From: Gordius sp. MW1
Lineage: Eukaryota; Nematomorpha; Gordioida; Gordea; Gordiidae
Length of the DNA stretch: 64,000 nucleotides
Direction of reading: 5' to 3'
NCBI GenBank assembly: GCA_964036665.1
Contig: OZ038528.1
Coordinates: 3,602,501-3,666,500 of the forward strand
The position numbers were made by a program, and so were the translations under genes. Every line of letters starts with the position of its first letter. Position 1 is the first letter of the stretch. Shown here piece by piece: positions 38,985 through 53,800 of this stretch. The notes below the pieces were generated by a model. That model was not told the origin of the DNA, searched no databases, and saw only the letters and a program-made list of their open reading frames with translations.

Positions 38985-39798
38985 GCATGAAGGACATGCT
39001 GATATGGTTAATTAGAAAGAGCTCGCTAATGTCTGGTGGCCCAAGATCTCTAGGGACGTTGATAACTTTGTGAGGCAGTGTACGATGTGCAAATTAAATG
39101 CAGCCATGCCTCGTAGGGATAAAAGGGCTCGTTGGCCTCGTCCGAATAGTCCTTGGTTTAAAATTCATATTGATTTTTTTGAATTTAACAAAAAGAGGTA
39201 TATTTTGGTCGTAGATGCATATTCAGATTGGACTGAATTTAGAATAGTGCATAATATATCTACGAAGGTTACCGTATAATTTTTAAAAGATTTCATAGGC
39301 GCATATGGTTTTCCTAGTTTTATAGTAACTGACAATGGGAAAGCTTTTACGAGTGCAGATTTTAAAAAATTTTGTAATAATTGGAAGATAACTCACCTAT
39401 TTACACCACCATATCATCCTAGTTCTAATGGACAGGTTGAAAGGTATGTAGCAATTGTTAAGAAATGGTTAGAGCTTGCCCGAGTTAATAAAGAAGGCAC
39501 ATGGTTATATCGTTTATATCATAATATGACACCTCAATATAGACATTTGCCCGTAGGCGTGGAGTTTCATAAGTTACGTTTTTCGCCTGATTTTTTGCTT
39601 GATAGCGGTTTTGAGAATAACTTAAATGGCAAGACCAAATATAATGTCAATGATCTAGTTTGGTCAAGAAATTATTTAAATCAAGCTAGGTGGGAGTTGG
39701 CTAGAATAACTGCCCTTCTAGGTAATAAGATTTATCAAATTCGGTCATTAGTGACTGAAAGGTTAGAGATTAGGCACGTGGAACAAATATTAAGTTAG
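38985..39798 (+). pseudogene. Integrase remnant
   Basis: An HHCC-finger end VRQCTMCKLNAAMPRRDKR, a catalytic core with KIHIDFFEF, YILVVDAYSDW, FIVTDNGKAFTS, and HPSSNGQVERYV (the D,D,35-E residues), then a C-terminal YNVNDLVWSRNY. There are stops after HAD MVN (39013) and after KVTV (39277), so it is broken into at least three frames. Confidence 0.85.
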
Positions 39799-40240
39799 GC
39801 TGCTTAATGCCTATTTTTATTTGATATTAGATGGAGCTAATTACGTCTTGGTGTAGGGTACAAGTGTTGGTCGAAAGAACCAATCAGCTAAATCAGCCCG
39901 GCCCTTTACATTTCTTAATAGTATAGGCATGGATGGAGTGCCTAGAATTGTGCACTTTGTGGAGGCAACGTTACTAAGACGAGTTCCACAGTTGCCGCCT
40001 ACTTTTCCCGTTCTAGGAAGACTTAGCGGGGGGGCGCAATCGACGGCGTGCGAGAAGCACCCGAAGGGGTCGTTGTGGGGCATGCCAAAGATGGCATGGG
40101 TTACCTTTGTGTGCGCGCCCGGGCAACGTATTGGATAGACCCGGGACTCAGGAGCAACCGTTACTTACGGTCAGCGGGGTCTTGGTACCACCGTTGGCGG
40201 CTTTAACCCTGGCGGGTGATCCGCAGGGTTAAAATCTTTT
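39799..40240 (+). other. Non-coding tail of the LTR element
   Basis: Noticeably GC-richer than its surroundings (agcgggggggcgcaatcgac, cgcccgggcaacgtattgga). It lies between the integrase stop and the polypurine tract. The open frames on both strands have no known motif, and its origin is unclear. Confidence 0.4.
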
Positions 40241-40256
40241 GGGGAAAGGGGAAGGT

Positions 40257-40733
40257 GTGGCATTAGGCCAATTTTTAGTAATTTTTATTACGTTTTAATG
40301 ATTTGCCCTTTTTGATTTGTAAAATTAAAATTACCCTTGGATTTTATGGATCTCGTTTGGCTGTTCAAGGCTACGCATTTAATAATAGATTTGGAAATCA
40401 CGATGATTGTTATTTTCGCTATTTGTTAGTTTATTGTTATTTTCGCTGTTTATTTTTATTTTTTGTTCGCCATCTTGATTTAAGCCTAATCTTATTACCT
40501 CACCCATGATCTCTTTGTTATGTAAATAACTGTTGATATATCACCTCACTCATGATCTTCTTGTTATGTAAATAACTGTTGATATATCATATTGTTAATA
40601 CTTTAAATACGGGATGTTGTAAGGAATTTTCAGTTGAAATAAATTTTATCTTGAAAGTTGAAATAAACTTTATCTTGGAGGTTGAAATAGATTTTATCTT
40701 CGTGTACTTTCTAGTAATTGTTACTTATCTAAT
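40257..40733 (+). repeat. Right (3') LTR
   Basis: Begins gtggcattaggcc directly after the polypurine tract and ends ttgttacttatctaat, followed by actc. It differs from the left LTR at a modest number of sites, which gives a clock for the insertion. Confidence 0.88.
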
Positions 40734-41889
40734 ACTCCTTTAAAGGGAAGGGAGGGAGACCTCGGGCAATTTGTCAATGTAAAAAGATAGGGATAATTTA
40801 ATTTTGTATATAATTTAAAAAGTAAATGTTCTAGGTTAAAAGATAATTGGAATTACATTCCTCTCCCCTTTATCTACGAATTAAATCCATTGAATAAAAT
40901 TTTTACCGATTAATTTGCAATTTATTCACGTTTAAAAACGGTAAAATTGCTGTTTTTGGCACCGTTGACAGCCAATATTTAAAAAACGTAAAGGGGAAAA
41001 ACTAAAAATAAATTTGTGTATACCGTGAAAAACTCTACCATGATCTGCAAATAGTTCGCTAGTTGTTTTTTCTTGTTGGACTGTGTTATCTAAATAGATG
41101 TTGTGTCAAAGAAATAAGATCAAAAATAATGCAACATATTAATTGTCTAGTAGACTCGAGAACGATTTAATGTTTTAGCAAAAAAATAATTTATGTAATC
41201 ATATAGCAATCATTATTAATATCTTAATATATTTCAAAAAGGAATTGAAAAATATATGTACATTAATCATGCTAATGTTTCTTATTTGAAAAGCTTAATT
41301 TTAAAATATACTCATACAATAAAACCATATATCTATTACAAACTTTAATAGACAAAAATATTCCCAGTTAATTATTCTTTAATCCAAAATATTTTAAATG
41401 TGCATATAGCGATAACTAATTTTGCCTTAGAAAAGGTATTTTCTTAGATCTTAATTTTAAGTCCCTTTGAATATTTTTATTTGTTAAGAACATTTTAGTT
41501 TAAAGTATTTATTAATGGGCAAAGCCTGCATTGGAATTAATTCAAGGAGCGGCAAAATGATCACTTTTTGAAATTTTAGCCCTAATATTAATAAGTTTTA
41601 CTAAATTCTTGGATTCAGAGGGGGCAGTGGGCCCCTCTCTACTAGCCTCCTAGACTACGCACATGTATTCATTTATTTTAATAATTTCCTTTTGCTAGGA
41701 GGTTATAGATATCCACCTCCCCATAAATTGGCTAAATACCTAAACATAAACTGGAGTAAAATTTATGTGGGGGCCATTGATGGGCTGTGTCACTTATTGA
41801 AAGTTATCAGCGCCATATTTTTGCGAGTTTAACGAAATTATTAAAGGTTAATTTCGATCAATTACAACTCTCATATAAATCATCTGTGA
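40734..41889. other. Region upstream of the polybromo gene
   Basis: AT-rich. A MITE of the 'gggcgtagcc' group occupies about 41515-41664 (aaagcctgcattgg ... gactacgcacatg). No upstream polybromo exon was recognised. The promoter would lie here. Confidence 0.45.
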
Positions 41890-44800
41890 ATGGAACAATA
41901 TATTGTTAAAAAAGAGTTTAACGACAACTTAAATTCAAGTTCTATCGAACATTTGGTAATTTAAATTATTATCTGCTAATAAGCCCATAAAGGATCAAGC
42001 TTACATACCTGTTTTAAATGCATTGCTCACTTATACTACGCAGGATGGATATGTGCTAGCTAACACATTTTTATTGCAGGAAAAGTAGATTAACTTTCTA
42101 TGTATCTCTTATAAACAGATATGAACATGAACAATTCTCGTTAAATGCTATTAAGCTAAAGGCCGAAACATTAGGCTATTCTAATTTGCAATCCTTTTCT
42201 CAAGATATTCATGGATTTTTTTTCAACATTCAGAACAACTGTGATGTAATAATTCCAACTCATTTTAAATCATAATTTAATATAGGTACATTCCCAAATA
42301 TATAAAGATGGTGCAAAGCTTCTGGAGGTTTTTGTCAGTGAGTTACATAGGATACAAAACAATCAAAAGATGAGAGTTATCAGGAATAACGAATTAATTC
42401 AGGATAAGATTTATAACAAAGTAATCAAAAAATTTACTTGTTTCATAAATTTTTAAGGATGAGTATGAGATTATTATAGAACTTTTGAATTTTGTGATAA
42501 ACTATTCTGATAGTTCAAGTAATCAACAACTGTCAGAACCATTTCAGTCACTCCCCTCTAAACATGTACAATGAATTTTTTATGTTTAATTTAAATTAAA
42601 AACAGAAATATCCAGAATATTACAAAATAATAGCTGAACCCATTGATTTAAATACCATCACCAAAAAAGTGCATAACAAATCGTATACATCATTTACCAT
42701 GTTGTATAATGATCTACTATTAATGTGTAACAATGCCAAAATATTTAATGAACCAGGCTCTTGGATTTATAAGGTAATTTTGAGTTTATAGAATAAGCTA
42801 ATAATTTATATATATGTGCAGATAGCTCATCAATTGAAAAAAGCTATAACCTTGAAAAAAGTTGAACTTGAAGAAAAGTTAACCAAAGGATTCAAATTAA
42901 ACGAGAAAAAAATGTAATCAGAATTTAATATATTGATTAATCAATTCAAAATCATAAAATCAACTCAGCTATATTTAAAACATAAATTTCTTTTTAAAAT
43001 TGGGCTTTATATTATTGATAAATGTTTATTTTCTATTGTTACTTGCATAAAATTAATTTTTGTATATATTTATTTGCATTAGGACAAGATCTTCAAATAC
43101 TAACTCCTCTCTGCTAACCGAAGAAGCTTACATTTCAGACCAGGTGAAATTATAATAAATTTAATAATAAAACATTGTATAAGTTGCAAATAAATATCTC
43201 TTAGAAGTTATAAATTTACTCTGCCTTATCTCAACTCCCAAAATTTTTAGATTAACTAAAAACTCTTATTTTTACGAGCATTATACTTATTTATTTTGGT
43301 ACTATTTTTCCTAAATTTGAATTTCCAATTATTACACATACTTTTATATAAGTGGTTATGTTGTGTTTTAACTATATATCATATAAGACCTGGGCTTGTC
43401 TTGAAATTCCTTTGTACACTTCATATAATTTACAATGTTGCTACTTAATTACTTCCAAAACTAACTCCCTCTGCCATACTATTTATCATGATATATATAT
43501 GATCAAAATTAACGCCACCAAGAGCTACTCTTCTAACTTAATCGTCATTTTTCGCCGTTTGAAACCGGCGACAAATTTATTGCATATTACCTAGAGATTG
43601 CCATCATAATTTCTTTGTTAAATATCATAATCTATTCCAAGCCTGCTAAACTTGCCGTTTTGCCTTTTAGGATGCGCGGCGAGACGGGCATAATGCTTGG
43701 AAAACTTCTAACGAGGAGTTCTCCATTTTCCACGACCAAGGAGGAGCGTTCAAAAGTGACGACGACCCGTACACTCACCTATTTGCTAGCATCCGAGAAT
43801 TCAAAAACCCCAAGGATGGAAATTACCTATCTGACCCTTTCCTCAGACTACCCTCATCTCATCACTACAAGGATTATTACGAAGAAATAGCTAGGCCCAT
43901 CGCCCTAACCCAAATCAAGCTCAAAATTAAGGTATTATGTCAAGTGTTGTAAAAACGGCTGGGGCTTTTGTTTGGTCTACCTTTGTTTTAACTAAGACTC
44001 ACGGTAGTGGTCGACCAAGAAAAAAGACGCCAAAATTTTTTTGGTCTGTTTATGTTTAGTCGATCAAACCTAGAGGCTGACTAAGCATAACCCCCAGCCG
44101 TTTTTACAACACTAGTTTTATGTGCTTACTTCTATCATCCAGAAACAAAGTGAGCCCTTGAGAGTTAATAGCTTGTTTTTTGGTGAAATATACTCGTAAA
44201 ATTTAGGGTTTAAAAGATTTTTGGAGTTTTTTAACCGAGGTTGGGTGTGGATTGCGATTGATACTATGCTGTTGTATATATCTTAATGGGAGAGCTATCA
44301 TTAACTTTATAATTACGATTTCAGTAAATCTTTTTAATGCCAAATTATTTCAAAAGTTCAAAATAGCTTTAATTAAATGTGTAATTACTAAACATTATCA
44401 CAGTAGATTAGATATGTTTCCTACTAACTTTTGATTTGCAGAAGTAGTTAAATAGGTCTTTTTGAACGTATTGAATTTGGCAACTGAATTGGATTTAAAA
44501 AGAAATTTAAATTGTTTTTTTGTTTGTTTTAAATTAAAATGATAAAATAGATGAAGTAATCAAGCTTTTATGGGTTTTTATTATTAAATTTTTTGTTTTT
44601 CAAACTTCGGTATATATAGATTTTATGAAACACGCATAATTTTAGGACAGCTTCAAAATTATTTGAAATTCACAGTGTTTTTTTTTGTTTTTTGCTAGCT
44701 GTTTTGATATACCGCCCGAAAGTATTTTGTCCCAAAAAATCGTTTTAATATATTTGTTACAATTTGTATTATATATTAATTGCGATACATATTACATTGC

Positions 44801-47800
44801 TTTTAACGGGTTTTTAATCTATTTTTACTAAATATTTTCGCAGAAAAATCTCTACACCTCCATAGATGAGCTGGTGGATGATCTTAATTTGATGTTCGAC
44901 AATGCTATCGCATACAACATACCAGGCAGTCAAATACACAAGGTTTTACTAATTTTGTTTTTGCAATTTTAACCTCGATTTCTTTATTTGTTTTTTAATA
45001 ACCTTAAAAACTTTCAAAAAAAAACCTCAACACGGACCAATAATAACCATCATGTTAATTATTTAGAATAAAGTGTTATAGTCTACAAATCTTGAAATAA
45101 AATTCTTTTTATAATGTGACCTTCTCGATGGGCCCGCAATTTTTAGATAATTTTTTTGTTTTTTGTCTAAATTTATACTGTAATTTCTGCTCAAACAGAT
45201 TTAATGCCTATGTGGTGTCCTCTACCCCCTTACGCTTCACCCCCTTACGTCGCTATCCTAAAATTTATATATTTATTCATCCCGCCCCCCTCCCCCCACA
45301 CATATATACTTATGTTATACGCGTGAATTTTACTCTACTCTCGTTTATGACGAGTCATGTTTGTTAATACCTCCATGATATAAATAGATTGATTTTTAAT
45401 TATCATTATTTAGCAATTATCATATATTACCTCGCTTTCACTCAGAGATAATTGTTATTCTTTTTGTGTAGTGAATATAATTACCAGAAAAATGTAACCG
45501 GTGAATAAAATATATATTATCGCGATAACTACGCGCGGACGAGGACCATTCTCTTTATCTTAAATAAATCTTGAATTACTCGGACGTTGTCGTGAAATAA
45601 ATTTGAAACGTGGCTGTGAGTACAAATTGAATAAACGACAAGTGCCGAAGTGAACAAATTCGGAATTCAACAAGTGGATCCTCCCCCTTTATCGAGATGA
45701 CCACCGCCTAATAATCATTTTATTTAGAGGTCGAGGCGGCGATTTACCTTATCTATTTTAATCAAAGTCAGAACAATATCTAGATACAATTTAGCCCATA
45801 TATTTTTCAAACATTTCATATAATTTAGCCCAAAAATTTGAAATAATTTATCGTCTGACATCTAGTGCCAGCTTCTGACCTTTGCCCTCGGAACTGATTC
45901 ACGGACGACTGATTTAATCGATGAAATCCCGCACTGTGAATCAGTTATAAAATGGGGCACTTCATGGCTACTGGACGTTTTCCCAGCTCTTTAAAGCACC
46001 ACTGAGCAACTGCCTAAACCAAATTTATAATTAATTTATACTAAATTATCCCAAAGGCTTTATTTTATACCTATACTGTAAATTGCCATTTTACAAATCA
46101 TCATTTTTCGCGCCGCCCCATCCTGATTTTAAAAAGCACTAATTAATTATGAGCATACCGCCAAATAAGTAAAGAAAACGCGATGAGGGGTTAAATGTAG
46201 ATTAATAATAAATTTTCGTAAACATATATTTTTAAGTTGTTACCACTAAAGTAAAAATGTTTTAAATAATTTATACTATGTGCATAATTAACGTGGGTTA
46301 CATTTTATATTTTTGTTTACTGAATTCTACTTTGTTTTCGGTGGGTTTAAGAATTTTTCATTCGTTGAGTTTTGTCATATGTTTGGAATATTGAGGAATT
46401 TTTTCTTGCACTCTCAGGTTATCTTCATCTCCTTGTGAATTAAAGAACATAGTTTCTCAAATATAATCGGTGTAATAGTGGATGGTATAAATTTATTTAA
46501 CCAAACTTTTCGGCGCCAATTGTCCAATTTAATTTTAAAGTGGACGTAATAATATTTCAGAATATTGACCCATCAATTAATTTATTTATTTATATATCCG
46601 CGCGCGAGTTTATTAAATTTTCTTTCTTTTAAATACGTTACATTTTTTTGGTAATTATATTCACTACACAAAAAGAATAATAATTATCTCTGAGCGAGGC
46701 AATATATGATAATCGCTAAATAATGGTAATTAAAAATCAATCTATTTATATCATGGAGATATTAGCATACATGAATCGTCATGAACGAGAGTAGTAGGTA
46801 TATGTGTGTGGGGGGGGCGATGAATAAATATATAAATTTTAGGATAGCGACTTAAGGGGGTGAAGCATAAGGGGGTAGAGGACACCACATAAAGATTATT
46901 AAAAATAATGTTTTCTTGCTCGGGTTTTATCTGAAAACATCTAAGAGCCATGTTTATAATTTCAGGCTTGCTTTATTAGTTTTTTAGGGTTTTAAAATTA
47001 TCACTAAAAAAGTTTAAAAAATTATAAAGGTCTTTTCTATATTTTGCTAAAATTGCCTACAGCTTGTTTTTGGAGTTTTATTATTTAGTTAATTTTAAGG
47101 CTTTTTAATATGAATAAAATATTTTTTTTAAAATTATACTTTATATTCTCGTTTGTTGTAGAGCGCTGCATTCCTGAAAGACTACCTCAAGATTAAAGTG
47201 AAAGAATTGGCAACAATTGATTTCACTGTGAAGGTATGGTTATTTAGCTTAATTTTTTATAATTAATATTTCGAAAATTTTAATTTTATACATATGGGCC
47301 GACAAAATAAATCACTTATTAGTTTTTATTAAAAGTTAAACTTCGAAATACATATATCAGTTTAGGAAAAGTTTGAAATTAAAAATCTCAAATGGATTTT
47401 TTAAATATATCTTTAATGATTTTTAAGGTTTTTATAAACATTTTTTGGTTGATCCCAGTTTAGTTCTCTTGAAAAGTACTAAAATTACCAGAAATGTCTG
47501 CCTGTACTGATCGTTTTTCTGTGATTTATAAACTAAGTCTGGGTAAAAGTTATTTAACTCGTTAAAAATTTGTTATTTCGGGTTTATAACTAGGATTTTT
47601 ATTGCATTTTTCCTAATACAGGAAGTACTCTTTCAAACGCAATAACTACAAAATAAAAATCTTTTTAAAAAGATATACTATTCAAGTATTTATTTTAGTA
47701 ACTAAGATTTATTTTCTTGTATAACGTATTTTTAGCTAATTGCAACGCAAAACCGTGAAATTTTTTTTTTACTTTATAAAAAAGACGTTTTTCAGTACCA

Positions 47801-50800
47801 TTTTAAATGTGATTCTTATAAACAGAGAAAGTGTGGGTCTAGCTATGCCGCCTCAACGCCCTATAAAGCGCATGCATCGCGATATTACGGGGAAACTGAT
47901 GAAGATTCAGAATATACGTACGCTCAGGCTCAAGAAAAACTGTTTGCCACTTTCGATGATATACTTGAATATAAGGTAAATTTTATTTTAAAGCTTAGAT
48001 TGCTGTGAAATTTGTGCGCCTTACCTCGCTAGGATAAATGTCTACCTTGTCTTGTCATGTCCAAATTTTTTTATGAATTAAAATTGGGAGATTTACTTTA
48101 TTGGTTTTTGCAGGACGATAAAGACCATATAATGGCGCATCATTTTTTGAGCAAACCCAACCCGGTGGAATATCCCAATTTTTACGCCGTTTTGCTGGAA
48201 AAAGGATCTCGAGCCTTGGATTTGACCGACGTAGAGAGGGGCTTGAAAGATGGCAAGGTTCGTTGCTCAGTTTTTTTCGATTTTGTGCTCAGTTTTCTCG
48301 ATATTTTATTTTTAGATATTAATCCTTCCCTCTCTAGAATTTTTTGTCGTGCAGCTAAAAAAAATTTATTTTTAGGGAGGAATTTATAAACAATTTTACA
48401 GTGTTTTGTAATTTTGAGACACAAATTTAATCTTTTAAAAACTAGTCGGATTGTAATTTAAAAGTTAAAAGTAAATGATTCCATTTTCGGTTACAATACG
48501 GCTAACATTATTGCAACCTGGTGATATTAGAAAACAATTATAAAGTACATATACATATTAATTATTTATGCCTAGAAATATTATTTTATAGAAAAACTGG
48601 GCAATTATCGATTTTTACTGAACAAAACTATTATTTCAAGATGATTAAATATATTTTTTTTAACGACATATAGTACACGAGTTTAGAATCTTTGCTGGGC
48701 GATTTGTACAAAGTTTTCGAAGATTTCAAGCAACTCCTTTTCATTCCGACCTCCGAAGGTTTCAAAGCTGCCCAAAAATTACAGGCCATCCTGATGGACA
48801 AGCTGAAAGCACATACCTTTGTAACCAAGTAACACTCTTCCCCCTCCATTAAGCAAATGTGTAGGTCGCCATCTTTGATTTTCTCATATTATTCTTTATT
48901 TCATGTCGAAAAAATCTCATTTAAGATGGCTGCCTGAGTTACTTAATAAATTCCTATGCAATATCAGCTATTACCCAGTCTACTTCCTCCTTACGTTTTG
49001 GTGTTGATACGCAAATTTTTCACTTTTGTTATTGCTTTTAAGGTTTTGAAAATTAGAAATGAAAATTTCAGACAGTTGATTGCTTGTTTTTTGCGAAATA
49101 AATAGTCAGCGACAAAATTAAAATGAAAACATAGTTTGGGCATAAATAAGTTTTTTAAGTGATAAAGTTTGTTTATTGATTTATATCTAAACATAATATT
49201 AAATGCTACAATTATATAATAAAAATGTTAAAAAACAAATTTTGAGTAATATGTCTTCCTCTTCCTCTTTTAGAAGAGGCTAGGAATCCAAATTAAACAG
49301 ATTTGAAATCAAATTTTGCCATTAAAATTTCTATTGATTGTTTCAATAAAAATGCGGGGGAATATTTAGAGGGAGGGGATCGCCTGCCTATTTCTTGGAA
49401 TAAAGCAAACGCCATTTTTCCTTAGGATCCTGAACAGGAGGAAAATGATTTAAAACAATTCATACTTATCAAATCCCTGATAACTTAGAATTAGCCGATT
49501 TTTTCACCAAAAACACAATTTTTTTTTATAGAATTCTCAAGTCTAGACTAGTTAAAATCTACGAAGAATTTTTGAATTTTGAAGATGTCAACAACACTAT
49601 CCCTCGTCGAATTTCCTCTCCTTTCATAAAGTTACCCTCCAAATTGGTAAAATTTTACTTTTGATTTTGCATTTTATGTCGTTATGTCGAAAAAGATTTT
49701 TTGCCGACAATATTTTGTCTTTTATACACAACTACACTTAAACGTTGCAGAAAATTTTATATCGACTTCATTTTCTAACAAGGACATAATTGTTTTCAAG
49801 GTCTATGAGCTCATCCTGTGCCAAAATTTGACAAAGACACACTTTTTTGTTGTTTAACTTACGAGCAGAGGTACTATAAAAATTAAATATGTAAGACTTG
49901 GGGTTAACTATTTTTATGGAGTCGAAATAGGTTTTATGATCGTTTTTCACTTATTTAAAACATAAAAATCCGCAAAGAATTTTTTGTTGTTAAATCCTTT
50001 AATAGAGAAATGTTTAGGATCAGAATGCACTGATAATTTTGAATATATGACAAAAATAGTGATATTAGTACATCGCGCCCATGAGTGATTTTGGCCCTTC
50101 GAACGTCCACCACCCAAAAATTATTGGTCCAAAATGGCTAAATTTTTAAGAATTATTACCACACCTTCACCCTAGATACTAGTGTTGTATAAACGGCTGT
50201 GTTTTGTTTGGTCGACCTATGGTTTTAGTTTACATAATATAAATACCTTTGGCCTATCTATGGGACTTAGAAAAAAGGGGCCAGAAGATCTTTAGTTTGT
50301 TTATGTTTAGTCGACTAAAACCCAGCCCTTTTTACAACACTCTTAGATACTCTTCATAGATTTATTATCGGGAATGTTAGAGGGTGTTAAAAATAAATTA
50401 TAATTATTATAATATTTCTTCCTTATAAAGGACATTGTCACCCCTAACATTCCCGATAATAAATCTATGAAAAACATTGATTAAAACTACTAGATACGTT
50501 TTAAAAATAATGTCTTTCAAAACTTTGGCCATATATGTAGATATATTTATGTTTCGCTTCAGGAATATCCAGATTACTACGACGTCGTTAAAAAACCCAT
50601 AGATTTAACCATGATAGACGCTCGCATATCGGCGGGAAGGTATGGCGTGCCCGAAGATTTTTTCGCCGATCTCAAATTAATGCTGGACAACGCGTTAAAA
50701 TACAATGATCCCGAGAGCGTTTTATACAAGGTATGTTGGCTAAGGCTTATAAGAGTTTCAATTATAAGTAGTGTTGTCAAAATTAAAAATCTTGAGTGTG

Positions 50801-53800
50801 TTTATGTTTAATCGACTAAAACCAAAGATCGACAAACAAAACCCACCCGTTTTTACAACACTAATTAATAGTCCATATAGCTTAAATTTCTTCTTCTTCT
50901 TCTACTTTATCATGTATTCCGTCCCACAGTCGTGGGTTTGTTTTGATGAGTTTCTTCAATCTTAATCGGGTAAGTGCCATGTCCTGATTAATTCTTTGAT
51001 TCCATAACTTTGTCCACTTGCCCTTTGCACGTGACACGAGGTCGTCCTCCATGTCCAGTACTTTTCGAGATTTACATCTTTCGCCTCCCTTGTTTTAAAC
51101 TATTAAATTGAAAAAATGGTTTAAAAATTAGTTTTTTCAATATATTTACCATTTTTTAATAGATTTATTCCAGTTTCTTAATCTATATAATTTCCCTCTT
51201 GGACTGACGTAGGTCAATTTGTTGCATATTTATAAAAAAAATTGCATAAAAAGTTTATAAATTATGGCTTTGGCTAATTAAAATATGGTAAATGTAATAC
51301 AAATATCGTATATTAAAAAAAATCAAATAAGAGCGTTAAGTAGCTTTATATATCTTCATCTTCCTCTATATTATTTCGTGAAAATTTTGCTAAATAGATT
51401 TATTGTATTTTTCCAGTTTGTGCAATAAAATAATAAAAAGATTCTTACCGGTAAGTTTTAAATCTTTTAACATGAATAATTAAACCCATAAATATCTAGT
51501 GTTAATTTTGTTAAGAAAAACATTTATAAATTTTAATTTGAAAGACATTGTTTGTTTTTTGTGAAATTATATGCAATAAATGTGCTGTTTTATGCATTTA
51601 GGATGGCTTGCAGTTGTACAAATTGTTGCTGGAAAGGAAGACGGAATTGTGTGAAGAAATGTTGGGCAAGCCGGACGTTCAAATGCGAGTTCAAACCATA
51701 CTGACCAGCATTTACGTTTCCATCGTTAACTATAGGGTCTCTCTTTACTTTCTCATCATTGTTAATTTATATTAATTGATATGTTATTTAAGGGATCGCT
51801 TTTGGTTGTCCATCCCTCGTAATTTTTCAATAATTGCTGTGGAAACTTATACGGGTTTTTAATGGCTGTGGACTTATGCTTCTGTAAAAGACATTTATTT
51901 TGCTTTCACAAATAGACTAGCTAATGACCATTGATTGGCGCTACTTTTTTCGACCTCGCCCAAGCCCAGATTCCATTATTAATTGCTATGCAATTTATGG
52001 GCTCGTTTTTGGTGCGTCGTCCGTCGTCCACCAAGTTATTGGCGCCAGCTTTGTGACCTGGATATCCCGGGTTCAAGCCAGGGAGAGGACGAATTTTTTT
52101 TTAAAATTTTTTTAAATTAAATTAATATTTTGTTCTTGTTAATACCATTGATAATATGAATTTTTGACCATCCGCTGGCTACTGACCAATGAAAAAAATG
52201 ACCATTGGCCAAATAAAGCGAAATTTTTAATTGCTATATGCAATTTATGGTATTTTTTCGTCTTTTAATAGGTTAACATTGATAATTACCCTATGCCCTT
52301 TCCTACAAGGGCCTACGCCTCTACTGATATGGGTCCCTGTGCCCCTTACCAAAGCCTATGCCTTTACTGATATGGGTCCCTGTGCCCCTTACCAAACCCT
52401 ATGCCTTTACTAATGTGGGTTCGAATCCCGGAGAGGGCAAAATTTTTTATTTATTTTTTAAATTAAATTAATTAATTGTTCTTGTTAATACCATTGATAA
52501 TGTGACCTTTTGGCCGTCCGCTGGCTACTGACCAATGAAAAAAATGACCATTGGCCAAAATGTGTATCGAAATTATTTTTTTCGTTTTTTTTTGACTATT
52601 ATGATTGTTCCTGTTACTACCATTGCTATTGTGACTTTTTGGCCGTCCGTTGGCTGCTGACCAATGGAAAAAAATGACCATTGGCCAAAATGTGTATCGA
52701 AATTATTTTTTTCGTTTTTTTTTGACTATTATGATTGTTCCTGTTACTACCATTGCTATTGTGACTTTTTGGCCGTCCGTTGGCTGCTGACCAATGGAAA
52801 AAATGAACATTGGCCAAAATGTGATTCGAAAATTTTTTTTTCGTTTTTTTTAGACTATTATGAATTTATATCCACTTTTACCGTGTCCTGGCTGCTGACC
52901 AATGGAAAAAAATGACCATTGGCCAAAATGTGATTCGAAAATTTTTTTTTCGTTTTTTTGACTCTTATGAATTTATATCCACTTTTACCGTGTCCTGGCT
53001 GCTGACCAATGGAAAAATGACCATTGGCCAAATTGTGAATCGAAATTTTTTTTCCGTTTTTTTTGACTCTTATGATTGTTCTTGTTAATACCATTGATAA
53101 TATGACTTTTTGGCCGTCCGCTGGCTGCTGACCAATGGAAAAAAATGACCATTGGCCAAAGTGAGCATCAAAATTTTTTTTTTTCCGTTTTTTTGGCTAT
53201 CATTGACTTATAGAGTATCTGTTGGTACTGACCAATGAAAAAAAATGACCATTGGCCAAATTTTTATATATAACCTAAAAATTTATTATAGATGGTCTAA
53301 CAGACAGCCAACTATGTAATATATATTTTTAACCTTATAAATGCATATATATTTTTTTATTAGGTTAATATATTTCATTTAATTAGATTGTGATTTCATA
53401 GAAACCTAAAAAGTAATAGTTAAAAAAATATAGGTATTAGATTCTAATTTACGATACAATATATTGATAGAAACTAACACAAAATTCGAAACCTCCTTCA
53501 AAGGTATAATCATAGCCCGTTCTTTCTAATTAAATTCAATCTACTATTAAACTATTAAAACACGAATTGTACTTTATTAGATGGCGCGCGTAAGTTTATA
53601 TAATTAGTAAAATTTTCTACGTGTTATAGATATTTTTTTTTTTTTAGTTAAAAATCTTTATTAGGTAAAATCTATATATATAAAAAATATAAAACACGAT
53701 CAATAAATAAATAAATAAAAAGCGTGACTACTCTTCATCTTCATCGAGGGCCAGAGGCCAGGTGTCGGAAAATGCCTTATAATTGTATTTGGCAATTAAA

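Larger units (their letters stand above)
35487..40733 (+). mobile_element. Ty3/gypsy LTR retrotransposon, structurally complete, coding-dead
   Basis: Two direct LTRs of about 477 bp (35487-35963 and 40257-40733) flank a primer-binding site ttggtgtcagat right after the left LTR, gag-pol remnants in the order zinc knuckle, protease, RT, RNase H and integrase, and a polypurine tract ggggaaaggggaagg at 40241. A 4-bp duplication actc is present at 35483-35486 and 40734-40737. Stops and frameshifts occur at many points, so no full polyprotein is encoded. The order of domains (integrase last) is that of Ty3/gypsy. Confidence 0.88.

Noticed and set aside
52040..52085. Possible functional tRNA gene
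   Set aside because: Only a B-box-like segment is present; no A box at the right distance and no cloverleaf. It reads as a SINE head.
52472..53094. Open frames with repeated VIFFHWSAANGRPKSH-type peptide
   Set aside because: Same cause: repeat units read through. The peptide repeat follows the DNA repeat and has no independent conservation.
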